The notes beneath the pieces are model-generated. The model did not search any database, was not told where the DNA came from, and saw only the letters and a list, made by a program, of their open reading frames with translations. A stretch of DNA of 53,416 nucleotides from CAYMEV01 sp964389675 [NCBI: uncultured Candidatus Sumerlaeota bacterium] (lineage in GTDB: Bacteria; CAYMEV01). The position numbers were made by a program, and so were the translations under genes. Shown one piece after another: positions 1 through 8,708 of this stretch (the first letter of the stretch is position 1; each line of letters begins with the position of its first letter). The stretch covers positions 1 through 53,416 of the forward strand of contig CAYMEV010000024.1 in NCBI GenBank assembly GCA_964389675.1, read 5' to 3'.

Positions 1-3000
1 TATGAATCCACCATCACTGTTGGCAGTAATTCAGACGGTAGCATCAGCCTTGACAAGGATGTATATGCCTGCGGAGCTACTGCCTATGTAACTCTTTCTG
101 ACGGTGATCTGAGCAGTTACAGCAGTTACAGCGTGAATATCAAGTCAACCAGCAGTCCTTCAGGCATATCTTTGAGCCTTTCAAAGACAGCATCAGGGAC
201 CTTTACGGGGAGCTGTGTGCTGGGTTCACAGCTTGCTGTATCCCACAATGACACTGTAACGGTCACCTATTATGACCAGAACACAGGCAGCGGTTCAGGA
301 GCCACGAAGACAGACACGGCGGTAATGAGCTGTGAGGGCCCGTCGATCAGCAATATAAGCGCAGGCAATATAACAGGAAGCAGTGCCTGGATAAGCTTTA
401 CAACGAGCACAGCATCAACAAGCAAGGTATTATACGGCTCCAGTGTTGCCAACCTGTCAAATACTGCGGATATCAGCACGACATACAAGACAAGCCACAG
501 CGGGGCCATAACCGGTCTTAGCCCGAATTCCACGGTCTATTACAGGGTAAGGGCGACGGATGAGCTTGGCAATCAAGCAGAGAGCAGTGTGCTGACCTTT
601 ACGACTCCCAATATGCTGACTGTTGGCACAGGCACCCAGACCATTAACCAGGCTCCTTTATATACGTATTACCATGACAACAGGACACAGATCATATATA
701 CCAGTTCGGAACTCGGGGGCACAGGCTTCAGGATAAACGGCATGTCCATTGATGTAACGACCCTTCCGGGCCTTGCAATGAATTCATTTACCATAAGGTT
801 AAAGCATACATCAAAGTCCAGTTATGACAGTGACAACAGTTTTGAGAATACCGGCTGGACAGTTGTATACCAGTCCAATGAGACAATAGACACATTAGGC
901 TGGAACAGCTTTGGTTTCAGCACGCCATTTGACTATAACGGCACAAGCAACCTTATGGTTGACATATCTTTCAACAATACCAGCTGGGTGCAGGGATACG
1001 GCAAGTGCAACTGGACATCCTCCAGCAGTAAGCGGACGATATATGCCTATGTTGACAGCACCCAGGGCGACCCCCTTGACTGGAGTGGCACGACCAATCC
1101 TACAGCAAATACTGCAAGCCTTATACTGAACCTGATGCTTTCGATAGAGGATTCAGAGAGCATACCGCTGAATACTGCCCTTGACAATACTGATCTTACA
1201 TTCAGTACAGACGGCGATGGTTTATGGACAGGACAGAGCGATGATTATTATTACGGCGGTTCATCAGCTGTAAGCGGTTCAATAGGTGACAGCAAGAGCA
1301 GTAACCTGACAACGGCCGTAACGGGCCCCGGTACCCTTGCATTTTACTGGAAGGTATCGAGTGAGTCCGGCGCTGATTATCTTCGGTTCTACATGAACGA
1401 TGTCCTGATAGACAGCATAAGCGGTTCCACCAGCTGGGCATTGAAGAGTGTAGATGTACCTTCCGGCAGTTATACTGCAAAGTGGGTATACATAAAGGAT
1501 GCCTCAAGTTCCCAGAACCTTGACCGCGGTTATGTTGACAAGGTTTCCTATGAGGAGGGTGTTACATGCGATCCTCCGACAGTATCTACAAATTCAGCCG
1601 GCAGTGTAACAACCAGCTCTGCAGTTTTGAACGGCACAGGCAATCCTCAGGGCTGTTCTGCAAATGTATATTTTCAGTGGGGCACGACAAGCTACAGCAA
1701 TACAACCTCCTCCCAGTCCATAGGTTCAGGGACATCCAATGTATCATTTAATGCTTCAATAACAGGCCTGTCTCCGAATACCACATATAATTACCGTGCA
1801 GTGATAGTATCAGATGGAGGCACGGTATACGGTTCGAATGTAAGCTTTACGACACCTGATGACACGAATCCGCCGACGGTATCTACAGGTTCAGCCGGCA
1901 GTGTAACAACGAGTTCTGCAGTGCTGAACGGCACGGGCAACCCGCAGGGGAGTTCAGCAAGTGTATATTTTCAGTGGGGTACGACGACCAGCTACGGCAA
2001 TACAACCTCCTCCCAGTCCATAGGCTCAGGGACATCCAATGTATCATTTAATGCTTCAATAACAGGCCTGTCATCCAGCACCACCTATAATTACCGTGCA
2101 GTCATCACATCAGCAGGGGGTACAGTTTACGGCTCGAATGCAAGCTTTACCACACAGTCGTCAGGCGGTAATTTCACCAGGGATGTCCTTATTGTGAACG
2201 GTGATAAGAACGGTGATTATACAAGCCATTTCGTATCTGCGGTCCAGTCAGCCGGTTATGATCCTGACACCTGGGTATACCAGAGTTCAGGGACGCCTTC
2301 TTCATCTGACCTTCTTGAATACAGGGTTGTAGTCTGGACCACTGGCAATGATTACGGTTCCACGACATTCACAGATGACGAAGAGAATGCCCTGTCTGCA
2401 TACCTTGATGAGGGCGGGGCCCTTTATTTCTCAAGCCATGACTATCTATATGCAGAGTATGGTTCCGGCAGCTCAGGGCCTTCAGTATCAGGCCAGTTTG
2501 CCAGGGATTACCTGCTTATTGATACATGGGACCATGATGAGAATTATACTTCCGTTACAGGTGTATCAGGAGATATTATCGGAGACGGCCTGAGCATAGC
2601 AATAAGCTCAGGGGCATTTACCAATTATGCTGATTATATAAACCCTGCAAGCCAGGCAGCAGCATTCCTGAAGGCAGGTACGTCAAATGCAGCCATAAGG
2701 GATAACGGAAGCCTCGGCTTCAGGGTCGTTACCACCGGTTTTGCCTTTGAGAATATAACCACCACAACAAATAAAAATCTTCTTATGCAGAGGATACTTG
2801 CCTATCTTATGGAAGGGGAGGCTCCGTCATGCGATCCTCCTACTGTTGGTACCTCACCGGCCGGCAGTATAACAACAGACTCCGCTGTACTGAACGGCAT
2901 AGGCAATCCGCAGGGCTGTCCGGCAAATGTATATTTTCAGTGGGGCACGACCAGCTACAGCAATACAACATCAGTTGAGTCCATAGGCTCAGGAACATCC

Positions 3001-3783
3001 AATGTAGCATTTAATGCCTCAATAACAGGATTATCAGCGAATACAACATATAATTACCGGGCAGTGATAGTATCAGAAGGTGGTACGGTCTACGGCTCCA
3101 ATGCAAGTTTTACCACACAGTCATCAGGAGGCGGCAATTTCACCAGGGATGTCCTTATAGTAAACGGTGATAAGAACGGTAATTATACCAGCCATTTCAT
3201 ATCAGCAGTGCAGTCAGCCGGCTATGACCCTGACACCTGGGTATATCAGACTTCAGGCGCGCCTTCAGCTGATGATCTGTTAGAATACAGGGTAGTTGTA
3301 TGGACCACGGGCAATGATTACGGCTCCACTACATTCACAGATGCGGAAGAAACTGCACTGGAAGGGTATCTTGATGCTGGCGGTGCTCTTTATTTCTCAA
3401 GCCATGATTATTTTTATGCAGAATACGGTTACAACAGTTCAGGGCCTTCAGTATCAGGCCAGTTTGCCAGGGATTATCTGCTGATTAATACCTGGTCCCA
3501 TGACAAGGGGTATACCTCCAATACCGGAGTATCCGGCGATGTTATAGGCAATGGCCTCAGTATATCCATAAGCTCAGGCGCATTTACCAATTATCCTGAT
3601 TATATAAACCCTACAAGCCAGGCAGCAGCATTCTTAAAGACAGGCTCATACAATACAGCCATAAGGGATAACGGGAGTCTCGGCTTCAGGGTCGTAACCA
3701 CAGGCTTTGCCTTTGAGAACATAACCACAACAGCAAATAAGAATCTATTGATGCAGAGGATACTTGAGTATCTGATGCCGTAG
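1..3783 (+). CDS. Giant modular secreted/surface protein, 5'-truncated by window edge
   Basis: The frame is open from base 1 to the TAG at 3781-3783 (1260 codons visible), so the true start and any signal peptide lie to the left. Visible modules in order: an Ig-like tail; an FN3-like domain (about 343-606); a beta-sandwich of the kind found in surface proteins (about 613-1140); a MAM-like jellyroll (about 1141-1560); FN3-like repeats starting at 1567, about 1873 and 2830; and two near-identical modules of about 210 residues (2173-2811 and 3139-3780). These last begin with RDVLIVNGDKNG and have the alternating strand/helix look of a class I glutamine-amidotransferase/ThuA-like fold. No catalytic Cys-His-Glu triad is evident. 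Composition is Ser/Thr/Gly rich with very few Cys, as expected for an exported protein. A surface or extracellular role is inferred; enzymatic activity is not supported. Confidence 0.85.
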   Translation, partial: YESTITVGSNSDGSISLDKDVYACGATAYVTLSDGDLSSYSSYSVNIKSTSSPSGISLSLSKTASGTFTGSCVLGSQLAVSHNDTVTVTYYDQNTGSGSGATKTDTAVMSCEGPSISNISAGNITGSSAWISFTTSTASTSKVLYGSSVANLSNTADISTTYKTSHSGAITGLSPNSTVYYRVRATDELGNQAESSVLTFTTPNMLTVGTGTQTINQAPLYTYYHDNRTQIIYTSSELGGTGFRINGMSIDVTTLPGLAMNSFTIRLKHTSKSSYDSDNSFENTGWTVVYQSNETIDTLGWNSFGFSTPFDYNGTSNLMVDISFNNTSWVQGYGKCNWTSSSSKRTIYAYVDSTQGDPLDWSGTTNPTANTASLILNLMLSIEDSESIPLNTALDNTDLTFSTDGDGLWTGQSDDYYYGGSSAVSGSIGDSKSSNLTTAVTGPGTLAFYWKVSSESGADYLRFYMNDVLIDSISGSTSWALKSVDVPSGSYTAKWVYIKDASSSQNLDRGYVDKVSYEEGVTCDPPTVSTNSAGSVTTSSAVLNGTGNPQGCSANVYFQWGTTSYSNTTSSQSIGSGTSNVSFNASITGLSPNTTYNYRAVIVSDGGTVYGSNVSFTTPDDTNPPTVSTGSAGSVTTSSAVLNGTGNPQGSSASVYFQWGTTTSYGNTTSSQSIGSGTSNVSFNASITGLSSSTTYNYRAVITSAGGTVYGSNASFTTQSSGGNFTRDVLIVNGDKNGDYTSHFVSAVQSAGYDPDTWVYQSSGTPSSSDLLEYRVVVWTTGNDYGSTTFTDDEENALSAYLDEGGALYFSSHDYLYAEYGSGSSGPSVSGQFARDYLLIDTWDHDENYTSVTGVSGDIIGDGLSIAISSGAFTNYADYINPASQAAAFLKAGTSNAAIRDNGSLGFRVVTTGFAFENITTTTNKNLLMQRILAYLMEGEAPSCDPPTVGTSPAGSITTDSAVLNGIGNPQGCPANVYFQWGTTSYSNTTSVESIGSGTSNVAFNASITGLSANTTYNYRAVIVSEGGTVYGSNASFTTQSSGGGNFTRDVLIVNGDKNGNYTSHFISAVQSAGYDPDTWVYQTSGAPSADDLLEYRVVVWTTGNDYGSTTFTDAEETALEGYLDAGGALYFSSHDYFYAEYGYNSSGPSVSGQFARDYLLINTWSHDKGYTSNTGVSGDVIGNGLSISISSGAFTNYPDYINPTSQAAAFLKTGSYNTAIRDNGSLGFRVVTTGFAFENITTTANKNLLMQRILEYLMP
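1567..2157 (+). repeat. Two adjacent FN3-like coding repeats
   Basis: Two consecutive modules of about 97 codons share long stretches of identical DNA, including the region coding for NVSFNASITGLS and the VYFQWGTT motif. A third copy lies at 2830-3117. Similarity at the DNA level points to recent internal duplication or gene conversion. Confidence 0.8.
2830..3780 (+). repeat. Second copy of the FN3-like + ThuA/GATase-like unit (duplicates about 1864-2811)
   Basis: The FN3-like module at 2830-3117 followed by the RDVLIVNGDKNG module at 3139-3780 repeats the unit at about 1864-2811 in the same order, with high DNA identity (for example around 2490-2520 and 3441-3475). The protein therefore ends in two tandem copies of a composite unit of about 950 nt. 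Confidence 0.8.
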
Positions 3784-3798
3784 ATGAAATAACCCCCA

Positions 3799-3833
3799 AA
3801 AAAGGAGCCCTCATAATGAGGGCTCCTTTTTTT
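3799..3833. terminator. Strong intrinsic terminator between convergent genes
   Basis: GAGCCCTCA (3805-3813) pairs perfectly with TGAGGGCTC (3817-3825) around a three-base loop. The stem extends through flanking A-rich and T-rich tracts (AAAAG / CTTTT), leaving a T run to 3833. It lies 16 nt after the stop of the upstream gene and before the convergent stop at 3868, and can serve both directions. Confidence 0.9.
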
Positions 3834-3867
3834 ATAATGCTGTTGCTTAACTGATTCAGAGTTTTCT

Positions 3868-5277
3868 TTAAAACAATGGCAACCCGCCGATTATCAGATG
3901 AAGCAGGCCGAAAAGAATTCCTGCTGTCCCGTATGCTGGTTCGAAAGCATCAATAAAAGCCAGCTTTTCAGTAAGGGTTATCGGTATCGGGCCTGGAGAA
4001 TCATGGATAAAGGAAAGCCCGAGAAGTACAGAGATTATCTGGGGAATCAATGAAGCATGAGGCGCCAGGCTGAAAAGATTAATAATAAAACCCAGGAAGC
4101 CTGATAAGAGGAGAATGATCCCGAGAGGGAGGTAGAGGAAACCCAATTTTCCATACAGGCCCTTGAGGTTGGGCAGAAACCTGGTAATAATGTTTTCTGC
4201 ACCCAGTATACCGCCGGCCATCAGTAAAAGGCTGAACAGTATCCTGCCGGCGCTGAACGGTGAATCAGTCGCATCTCCTGATGTTTCATCAGATCTGCTT
4301 CCTTTGGGCACGGATTTTTTCAGCATCTGATATTTCTGGTACTGTTTCGAGCTGGCATATTTGAAAGGCAGGCCCTTTTCTACCCCTGCCTCTTCTGCTG
4401 TATAAAAAACCATATTATACACATATACTATGTCAGGGTCATTTTTACCGGAAAAGGCAACAAGCATGTCAAGGCTGTACTGTGTCGGCGCATCTGTAAG
4501 GGGTGCTTTTTTCCAGACTTCCCAGCTGTTCCCGGTAACGCATGCTGCATAAGGGATATGTTCATCATCGTACTCAGGCCTGCTCCAGTCCGGGTGTTTT
4601 TTAAGGAATTCCAGAGCGGCTGAGGCAAGCTCACCTGGTTTGCCGGGCCCCTCAAAATCTTTATTATTGCCTGGCCATATAATGGATTCCATTGTCTTTA
4701 TATAGACAGCCTTTGATTCCTTCTCTGCTGACTCACATTTTTTGATCTGTTCTTCATAATCCTTATCAGGATTCATCTTTGCAGCTGCTTTATAGCCTTT
4801 TAATGCTCTCTGTGCATAGCGGTACTTTAATTCAAGCTTTGTCTTGTCAGGGTTTGAAAACTGCTCCCAGCGGTCATAGTTTTCCTCTCCCATCTTTTCA
4901 GCCCACAGGGTAATATTATTGTGCATCTGGTCAATATCTGCAAAAAGGTACTGATCGATAAGCACATAGCATTCCCTGTTGGCTTCAACCGGCTTAAAAT
5001 GCTTCTGGAAAGCCTCCTGGAGCATATTCCTGTCAGTTCCGTATCTTTCGCCAAATTCAGTTGATTTCTGTTTGAAGCGCCTGCGGAATTCAAGCCAGCT
5101 ACTGATAAATTCATCAGGGTTTTTTTCAAATTCACTCTGATACAGGAAAGCCTCTCTTTCAGTAAGAAGCTTATCCATCTCGACCCAGTCCTTTGATATC
5201 TGCTCACTGCCAGGACCTGCTGAAAGCATGCAGGAACCAATGAAAATCATGATAAGAAAAAGCAAAAAGCTTTTCAA
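3868..5277 (-). CDS. Predicted lipoprotein with C-terminal membrane segments, unknown function
   Basis: 469 residues. The N-terminus is a lipoprotein-like signal with a candidate lipobox ending FIGSC (Cys16). Residues of about 20-340 are charged, helical and rich in Trp, Glu and Lys, with no family I recognise. Residues of about 345-469 hold three or four hydrophobic segments, so the protein is probably a lipoprotein with a membrane-embedded tail. Alternatively the N-terminus is an ordinary signal peptide or anchor. A good Shine-Dalgarno (GGAGGATAT on the minus strand, about 5282-5290) precedes the ATG at 5277. It is a single gene, convergent with the giant surface protein and divergent from the 5598 gene. 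Confidence 0.75.
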   Translation of the reverse strand: MKSFLLFLIMIFIGSCMLSAGPGSEQISKDWVEMDKLLTEREAFLYQSEFEKNPDEFISSWLEFRRRFKQKSTEFGERYGTDRNMLQEAFQKHFKPVEANRECYVLIDQYLFADIDQMHNNITLWAEKMGEENYDRWEQFSNPDKTKLELKYRYAQRALKGYKAAAKMNPDKDYEEQIKKCESAEKESKAVYIKTMESIIWPGNNKDFEGPGKPGELASAALEFLKKHPDWSRPEYDDEHIPYAACVTGNSWEVWKKAPLTDAPTQYSLDMLVAFSGKNDPDIVYVYNMVFYTAEEAGVEKGLPFKYASSKQYQKYQMLKKSVPKGSRSDETSGDATDSPFSAGRILFSLLLMAGGILGAENIITRFLPNLKGLYGKLGFLYLPLGIILLLSGFLGFIINLFSLAPHASLIPQIISVLLGLSFIHDSPGPIPITLTEKLAFIDAFEPAYGTAGILFGLLHLIIGGLPLF

Positions 5278-5327
5278 TTTATATCCTCCTTATAAAAATA
5301 TTTAAGAGATTTAATCATATATACTTC

Positions 5328-5353
5328 ATATTTGCACATTATATTTGCACATT
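5328..5353. repeat. Perfect tandem 13-bp repeat (ATATTTGCACATT x2)
   Basis: ATATTTGCACATT occurs twice back to back (5328-5340, 5341-5353) in the region shared by two divergent genes. It could be a pair of regulator half-sites. No factor can be named. Confidence 0.7.
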
Positions 5354-5441
5354 TAATCCATTATTATATTCCAGTTTTACAGAATATTCCAAATCTTTTT
5401 TAGAAATAATGTTATAAAATTAAACAGGAGCTTGAAAATAA

Positions 5442-5470
5442 TTGCAAAAAATAATTGACAATTATATAAA
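5442..5470 (+). promoter_or_regulatory. Candidate sigma-70-type promoter for the 5598 gene
   Basis: TTGCAA (5442-5447) and TATAAA (5465-5470) are separated by exactly 17 bp. A second TTGACA at 5455-5460 lacks a matching -10. Predicted 5' leader is about 120 nt. Confidence 0.45.
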
Positions 5471-5597
5471 GATATTGTAACTAATATTTATGGAATTTTC
5501 ATTTTCTGGAATCCTTGACAGAGCAAGCGCCGGACAACAAAACTATTGTCGTTATACATCCAAAAAAAATCAAGACTATAAAACAGGAGGGGGTTTT

Positions 5598-8510
5598 TTG
5601 AAAAAACTATTTTCATTCCTGGCAATCTTTCTGATGATCGGGATTTTTTCTGTATCAGCACAGGAAGCATTGCCTTTCAGCGAAACATTTGACGGTACAA
5701 CAATACCGGCTACATGGACAGTAGAGGATACCGGCGGTGACCCGGTATGGGGCATCAGTGAAACAGCCATTGCAGGCGGAGCAGTAAATGAGCTTCTTGC
5801 TACCTGGGTCTCCTTTGACGGTACTACCAGGTGCTATACGCCGACCATTGATGTTGACGGAGTTACAAATATTGCACTGAGCTTCAAGCATTTCTATGAT
5901 GATTATGCTGAAGGAGCTACACTAAAGGTTCAGTACAGCACCACAGGCCTTACCTGGGTCGATACCGGCTGGGAGATCGTTTCAGGCAGCGGAAATGTCG
6001 GGCCTGCAACTGCAAACATACTTGTCCCTAATCCTGCAAAAGCTACTACAATGCAGTTCTCATGGACAATTGAAGGCAATCATTATCAGTATGACGGATG
6101 GGTAATAGATGATGTCCTGGTTGATGTAGCGCCGGCTTATTCAGTATCAATAGCAAATATGACAGGCGATTCCCTGGTCCAGATAGGCGAATCATTCTTC
6201 TATCAGCTGAGGGTTACCAATGCAGGCGATACGGATGATGATTATACATTTACACTCTCCAAGGGATGGGCAGACGGATTATATGCTGATACAGCAGAGA
6301 ATCCAGTTCCGGATCCCCTTTCAATTACTGCAGGAAACTATGCTGATGTTTACCTTAAGGTAACTGTTCCTGTCGGAACACCAGCGCTTACTGAGATGAT
6401 AGACACAGTGCAGGCAAATGGCACAGGTGTTTCTGATTCTGTTGCAGTGACATCAACTGCTATGGATATGTGGCTGAACGAGGATTTTGCAGATGGCTAT
6501 GACGGCTGGAATATATACCAGATGGGCGATGCCACAGCGGTAAGCTGGGAGTGGAATTCCGGAGGCTACATGGTCCACGGCTGGACAGCAGCAGGCGAAG
6601 TTGCTGACAACTGGCTTGTTTCACCACAGGTTACCATAGAGCCCACAAGGCAGGAGGAACTGATAATCCTTCAGTTCTACTATGCCTGGACAGAGCCTGA
6701 TTACTATGTATATCACGGCCTTTGGGTATCCCTTGGAAGCGGCGATCCTGCTGACGGGGATTTCTTTGAACTGACAGAGCTTGCACCGGATCCGGAAGAG
6801 GATCCCGGGTATTTCTACGGCTATGCCTATGACATATCAGCCCTTGCTGGGCATACATTCTACCTGGCATTTGTATATCAGGGTGAGGATGCTGACCTGA
6901 TGGCCGTTACAGACATACTTGTCTATGATGATGCCTATGTATGGCCTGATACATATGCACTGACCCTTACTTCAGATCCTGCAGAGATCGGAGCTACCCT
7001 TACAGGTGCAGGTGACTATGCACAGGGTGCAACTGTCAATATTTCTGCAGATACTCCAGCAGGCTATAACTGGCTTGGATGGGGAGGTTTTGCATATGAC
7101 CTGGCACTGCTTGCTGACCCGTTTGCACAGTCTACATCATTTACAATGCCTTACAGGGCCATTGACCTGTATGCTGTTTATGAGCCAATTTATGCAGTAA
7201 CACTGCTTGCCAACCCGTCTGATATAGGTGTTGTCCTGACAGGTGCAGGTGATTATGCAGAGGCTGAAGCAGTTAATATATCAGCTAGCCTTCCGCCAAA
7301 GGGCTATGTATTTGTTGAATGGCAGGGGCTTTCAGAGGATGTGGCTCTTCTTGCAGACCCGTATGCAGAATCTACATCATTTACAATGCCTGCCAGGGCT
7401 GTAGAATTTACAGCATACTATGAAGAAGAAGGCGGAGATTATACACCTGCATGTATCAGCCTTGAGAACGCATCAATTATGGGAATCTGGCTTTGGGAAT
7501 ACAGCCCGACCAAATCCCCGTATATGGAGTCAAAGGGTTCAAGCTGGACCAAGATCCTCGCAGGCGTAGTTGGAACAAAGATACTTGCCGGCGATATCTC
7601 AAATGATGGAAATCTTGAGATCGTTGCACTGTTACCGGGTATGGGTCTCTATTATTATGACATTTTAGGCGCTACATGGACAAGTATAATCGGCGATGCT
7701 GCCGGCGTTACAGAATTTACCCTTGCAAAAACAACTGCACAGGGCCCGGTTCAGGTCGTTGCATCATTTTCAAGCAACGGTATCCAGAGATGGACATTCG
7801 GCGGTTCATGGACAGCTGTTAATGCTATGTCCGCTGATATACTTGCTGCAGGAAATATCAACAGGGATGTTGACGGCATAGATGAGCTCGTTGTTGTATT
7901 TACAGGATATGCAGGATACTTCCTCTATGATTTCACCACAGCAAGCTTTACCAATATAATCAATATCAGCCCGTCACAGGTAGCAGTTGCAGATGTCACA
8001 GCAGACGGATACCTTGAGCTTGTAACTGTTTTTGACGGTTTCGGGATCTATATAGTAAGATATATTCCTGAAAAGGGCCTTGATATGAAGCAGGCTGGCG
8101 AGCTCAGCCCTGAATTCGACATTATCAGCGATATACCTGAGAACCATGTATGGGTATCCAAGGGCAGCCTTCCTAAGGGGTTCCAGTTCAACAGGATCAC
8201 CTATGCTTCACCAGCATCAGGCCATTATGTAGGAGTCGGTGATATCAGCGGTACAGCTGGAGCAGAAATACTGTTCACCTATGCTGACGGCAGAACATAT
8301 TACTATTCCTATGACCTGAAAGGATGGTCAACTCTGATCATGGCATCATTGAAGAGGATCATATCCGGTAACTTCACAGGCGGTACAAGGGATGACCTTA
8401 TCGTATGCGAAACAAGTACCGGCAGTGTATACCTCAGAATTACAGATACCGGCTCATGGGAAAATATCGCAGCTGGCGGTGATACAAATGCAATGACAGC
8501 TATAGAATAG
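5598..8510 (+). CDS. Secreted protein: cleaved-adhesin x2, InlB-like repeats, FG-GAP-type propeller
   Basis: I place the start at TTG 5598: AGGAGGG lies five bases upstream and the product (970 residues) then opens with a textbook signal peptide (KKLFSFLAIF, cleavage near SAQ). Domains by eye: a choice-of-anchor/cleaved-adhesin jellyroll (FSETFDG, GWVIDDV); an Ig-like domain of the NEW3 kind; a second cleaved-adhesin domain (NEDFADGYDGWN); two InlB/Flg_new-like repeats ending SFTMP; and a C-terminal half built of FG-GAP/VCBS-like blades with DGNLEIV, DGIDELVV and DGYLELV motifs, typical of Ca-binding loops. A role in adhesion or glycan binding is inferred. The propeller half has a truncated paralogue at 49349-50281. 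The gene is transcribed alone, with its own terminator. Confidence 0.85.
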   Translation: MKKLFSFLAIFLMIGIFSVSAQEALPFSETFDGTTIPATWTVEDTGGDPVWGISETAIAGGAVNELLATWVSFDGTTRCYTPTIDVDGVTNIALSFKHFYDDYAEGATLKVQYSTTGLTWVDTGWEIVSGSGNVGPATANILVPNPAKATTMQFSWTIEGNHYQYDGWVIDDVLVDVAPAYSVSIANMTGDSLVQIGESFFYQLRVTNAGDTDDDYTFTLSKGWADGLYADTAENPVPDPLSITAGNYADVYLKVTVPVGTPALTEMIDTVQANGTGVSDSVAVTSTAMDMWLNEDFADGYDGWNIYQMGDATAVSWEWNSGGYMVHGWTAAGEVADNWLVSPQVTIEPTRQEELIILQFYYAWTEPDYYVYHGLWVSLGSGDPADGDFFELTELAPDPEEDPGYFYGYAYDISALAGHTFYLAFVYQGEDADLMAVTDILVYDDAYVWPDTYALTLTSDPAEIGATLTGAGDYAQGATVNISADTPAGYNWLGWGGFAYDLALLADPFAQSTSFTMPYRAIDLYAVYEPIYAVTLLANPSDIGVVLTGAGDYAEAEAVNISASLPPKGYVFVEWQGLSEDVALLADPYAESTSFTMPARAVEFTAYYEEEGGDYTPACISLENASIMGIWLWEYSPTKSPYMESKGSSWTKILAGVVGTKILAGDISNDGNLEIVALLPGMGLYYYDILGATWTSIIGDAAGVTEFTLAKTTAQGPVQVVASFSSNGIQRWTFGGSWTAVNAMSADILAAGNINRDVDGIDELVVVFTGYAGYFLYDFTTASFTNIINISPSQVAVADVTADGYLELVTVFDGFGIYIVRYIPEKGLDMKQAGELSPEFDIISDIPENHVWVSKGSLPKGFQFNRITYASPASGHYVGVGDISGTAGAEILFTYADGRTYYYSYDLKGWSTLIMASLKRIISGNFTGGTRDDLIVCETSTGSVYLRITDTGSWENIAAGGDTNAMTAIE

Positions 8511-8527
8511 GCTGTTAAACATATCAG

Positions 8528-8560
8528 AAAAGGGCAGTGCATTTGCACTGCCCTTTTTTA
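8528..8560 (+). terminator. Intrinsic terminator after the propeller protein
   Basis: AAAGGGCAGTGCA pairs with TGCACTGCCCTTT around a two-base loop (8542-8543), followed by a T tract. It lies about 20 nt after the stop at 8510. Confidence 0.9.
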
Positions 8561-8708
8561 TTCCACCGATAAACAGCAAATTATATATTGACATCAGCCT
8601 TGCAGGGTATATCATTTATAATGTAATAAGTTGAATCAAAGCCCATAAAGGTTCTTAAAACGAACATGCTTTCTTCCAACTTAAAATGCTTACAAAAGGA
8701 GGCAAAGC

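Larger units (their letters stand above)
5278..5597. other. Divergent intergenic regulatory region
   Basis: 320 bp between divergent start codons. It holds the minus-strand ribosome binding site (about 5282-5290), a perfect tandem 13-bp repeat (5328-5353), a promoter-like pair for the right-hand gene (5442-5470), and an AGGAGGG ribosome binding site at 5587-5593. An ATG at 5490 is in frame with the right-hand gene but gives an unlikely 36-residue leader before a clear signal peptide. Confidence 0.6.

Noticed and set aside
5490-5597. Upstream ATG extension of the secreted propeller gene
   Set aside because: It would put 36 non-hydrophobic residues before a clear signal peptide and ignore a strong Shine-Dalgarno placed for TTG 5598.
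8588-8622. TTGACA and TATAAT upstream of the radical SAM gene
   Set aside because: The hexamers are good but 23 bp apart, too far for a normal sigma-70 promoter.
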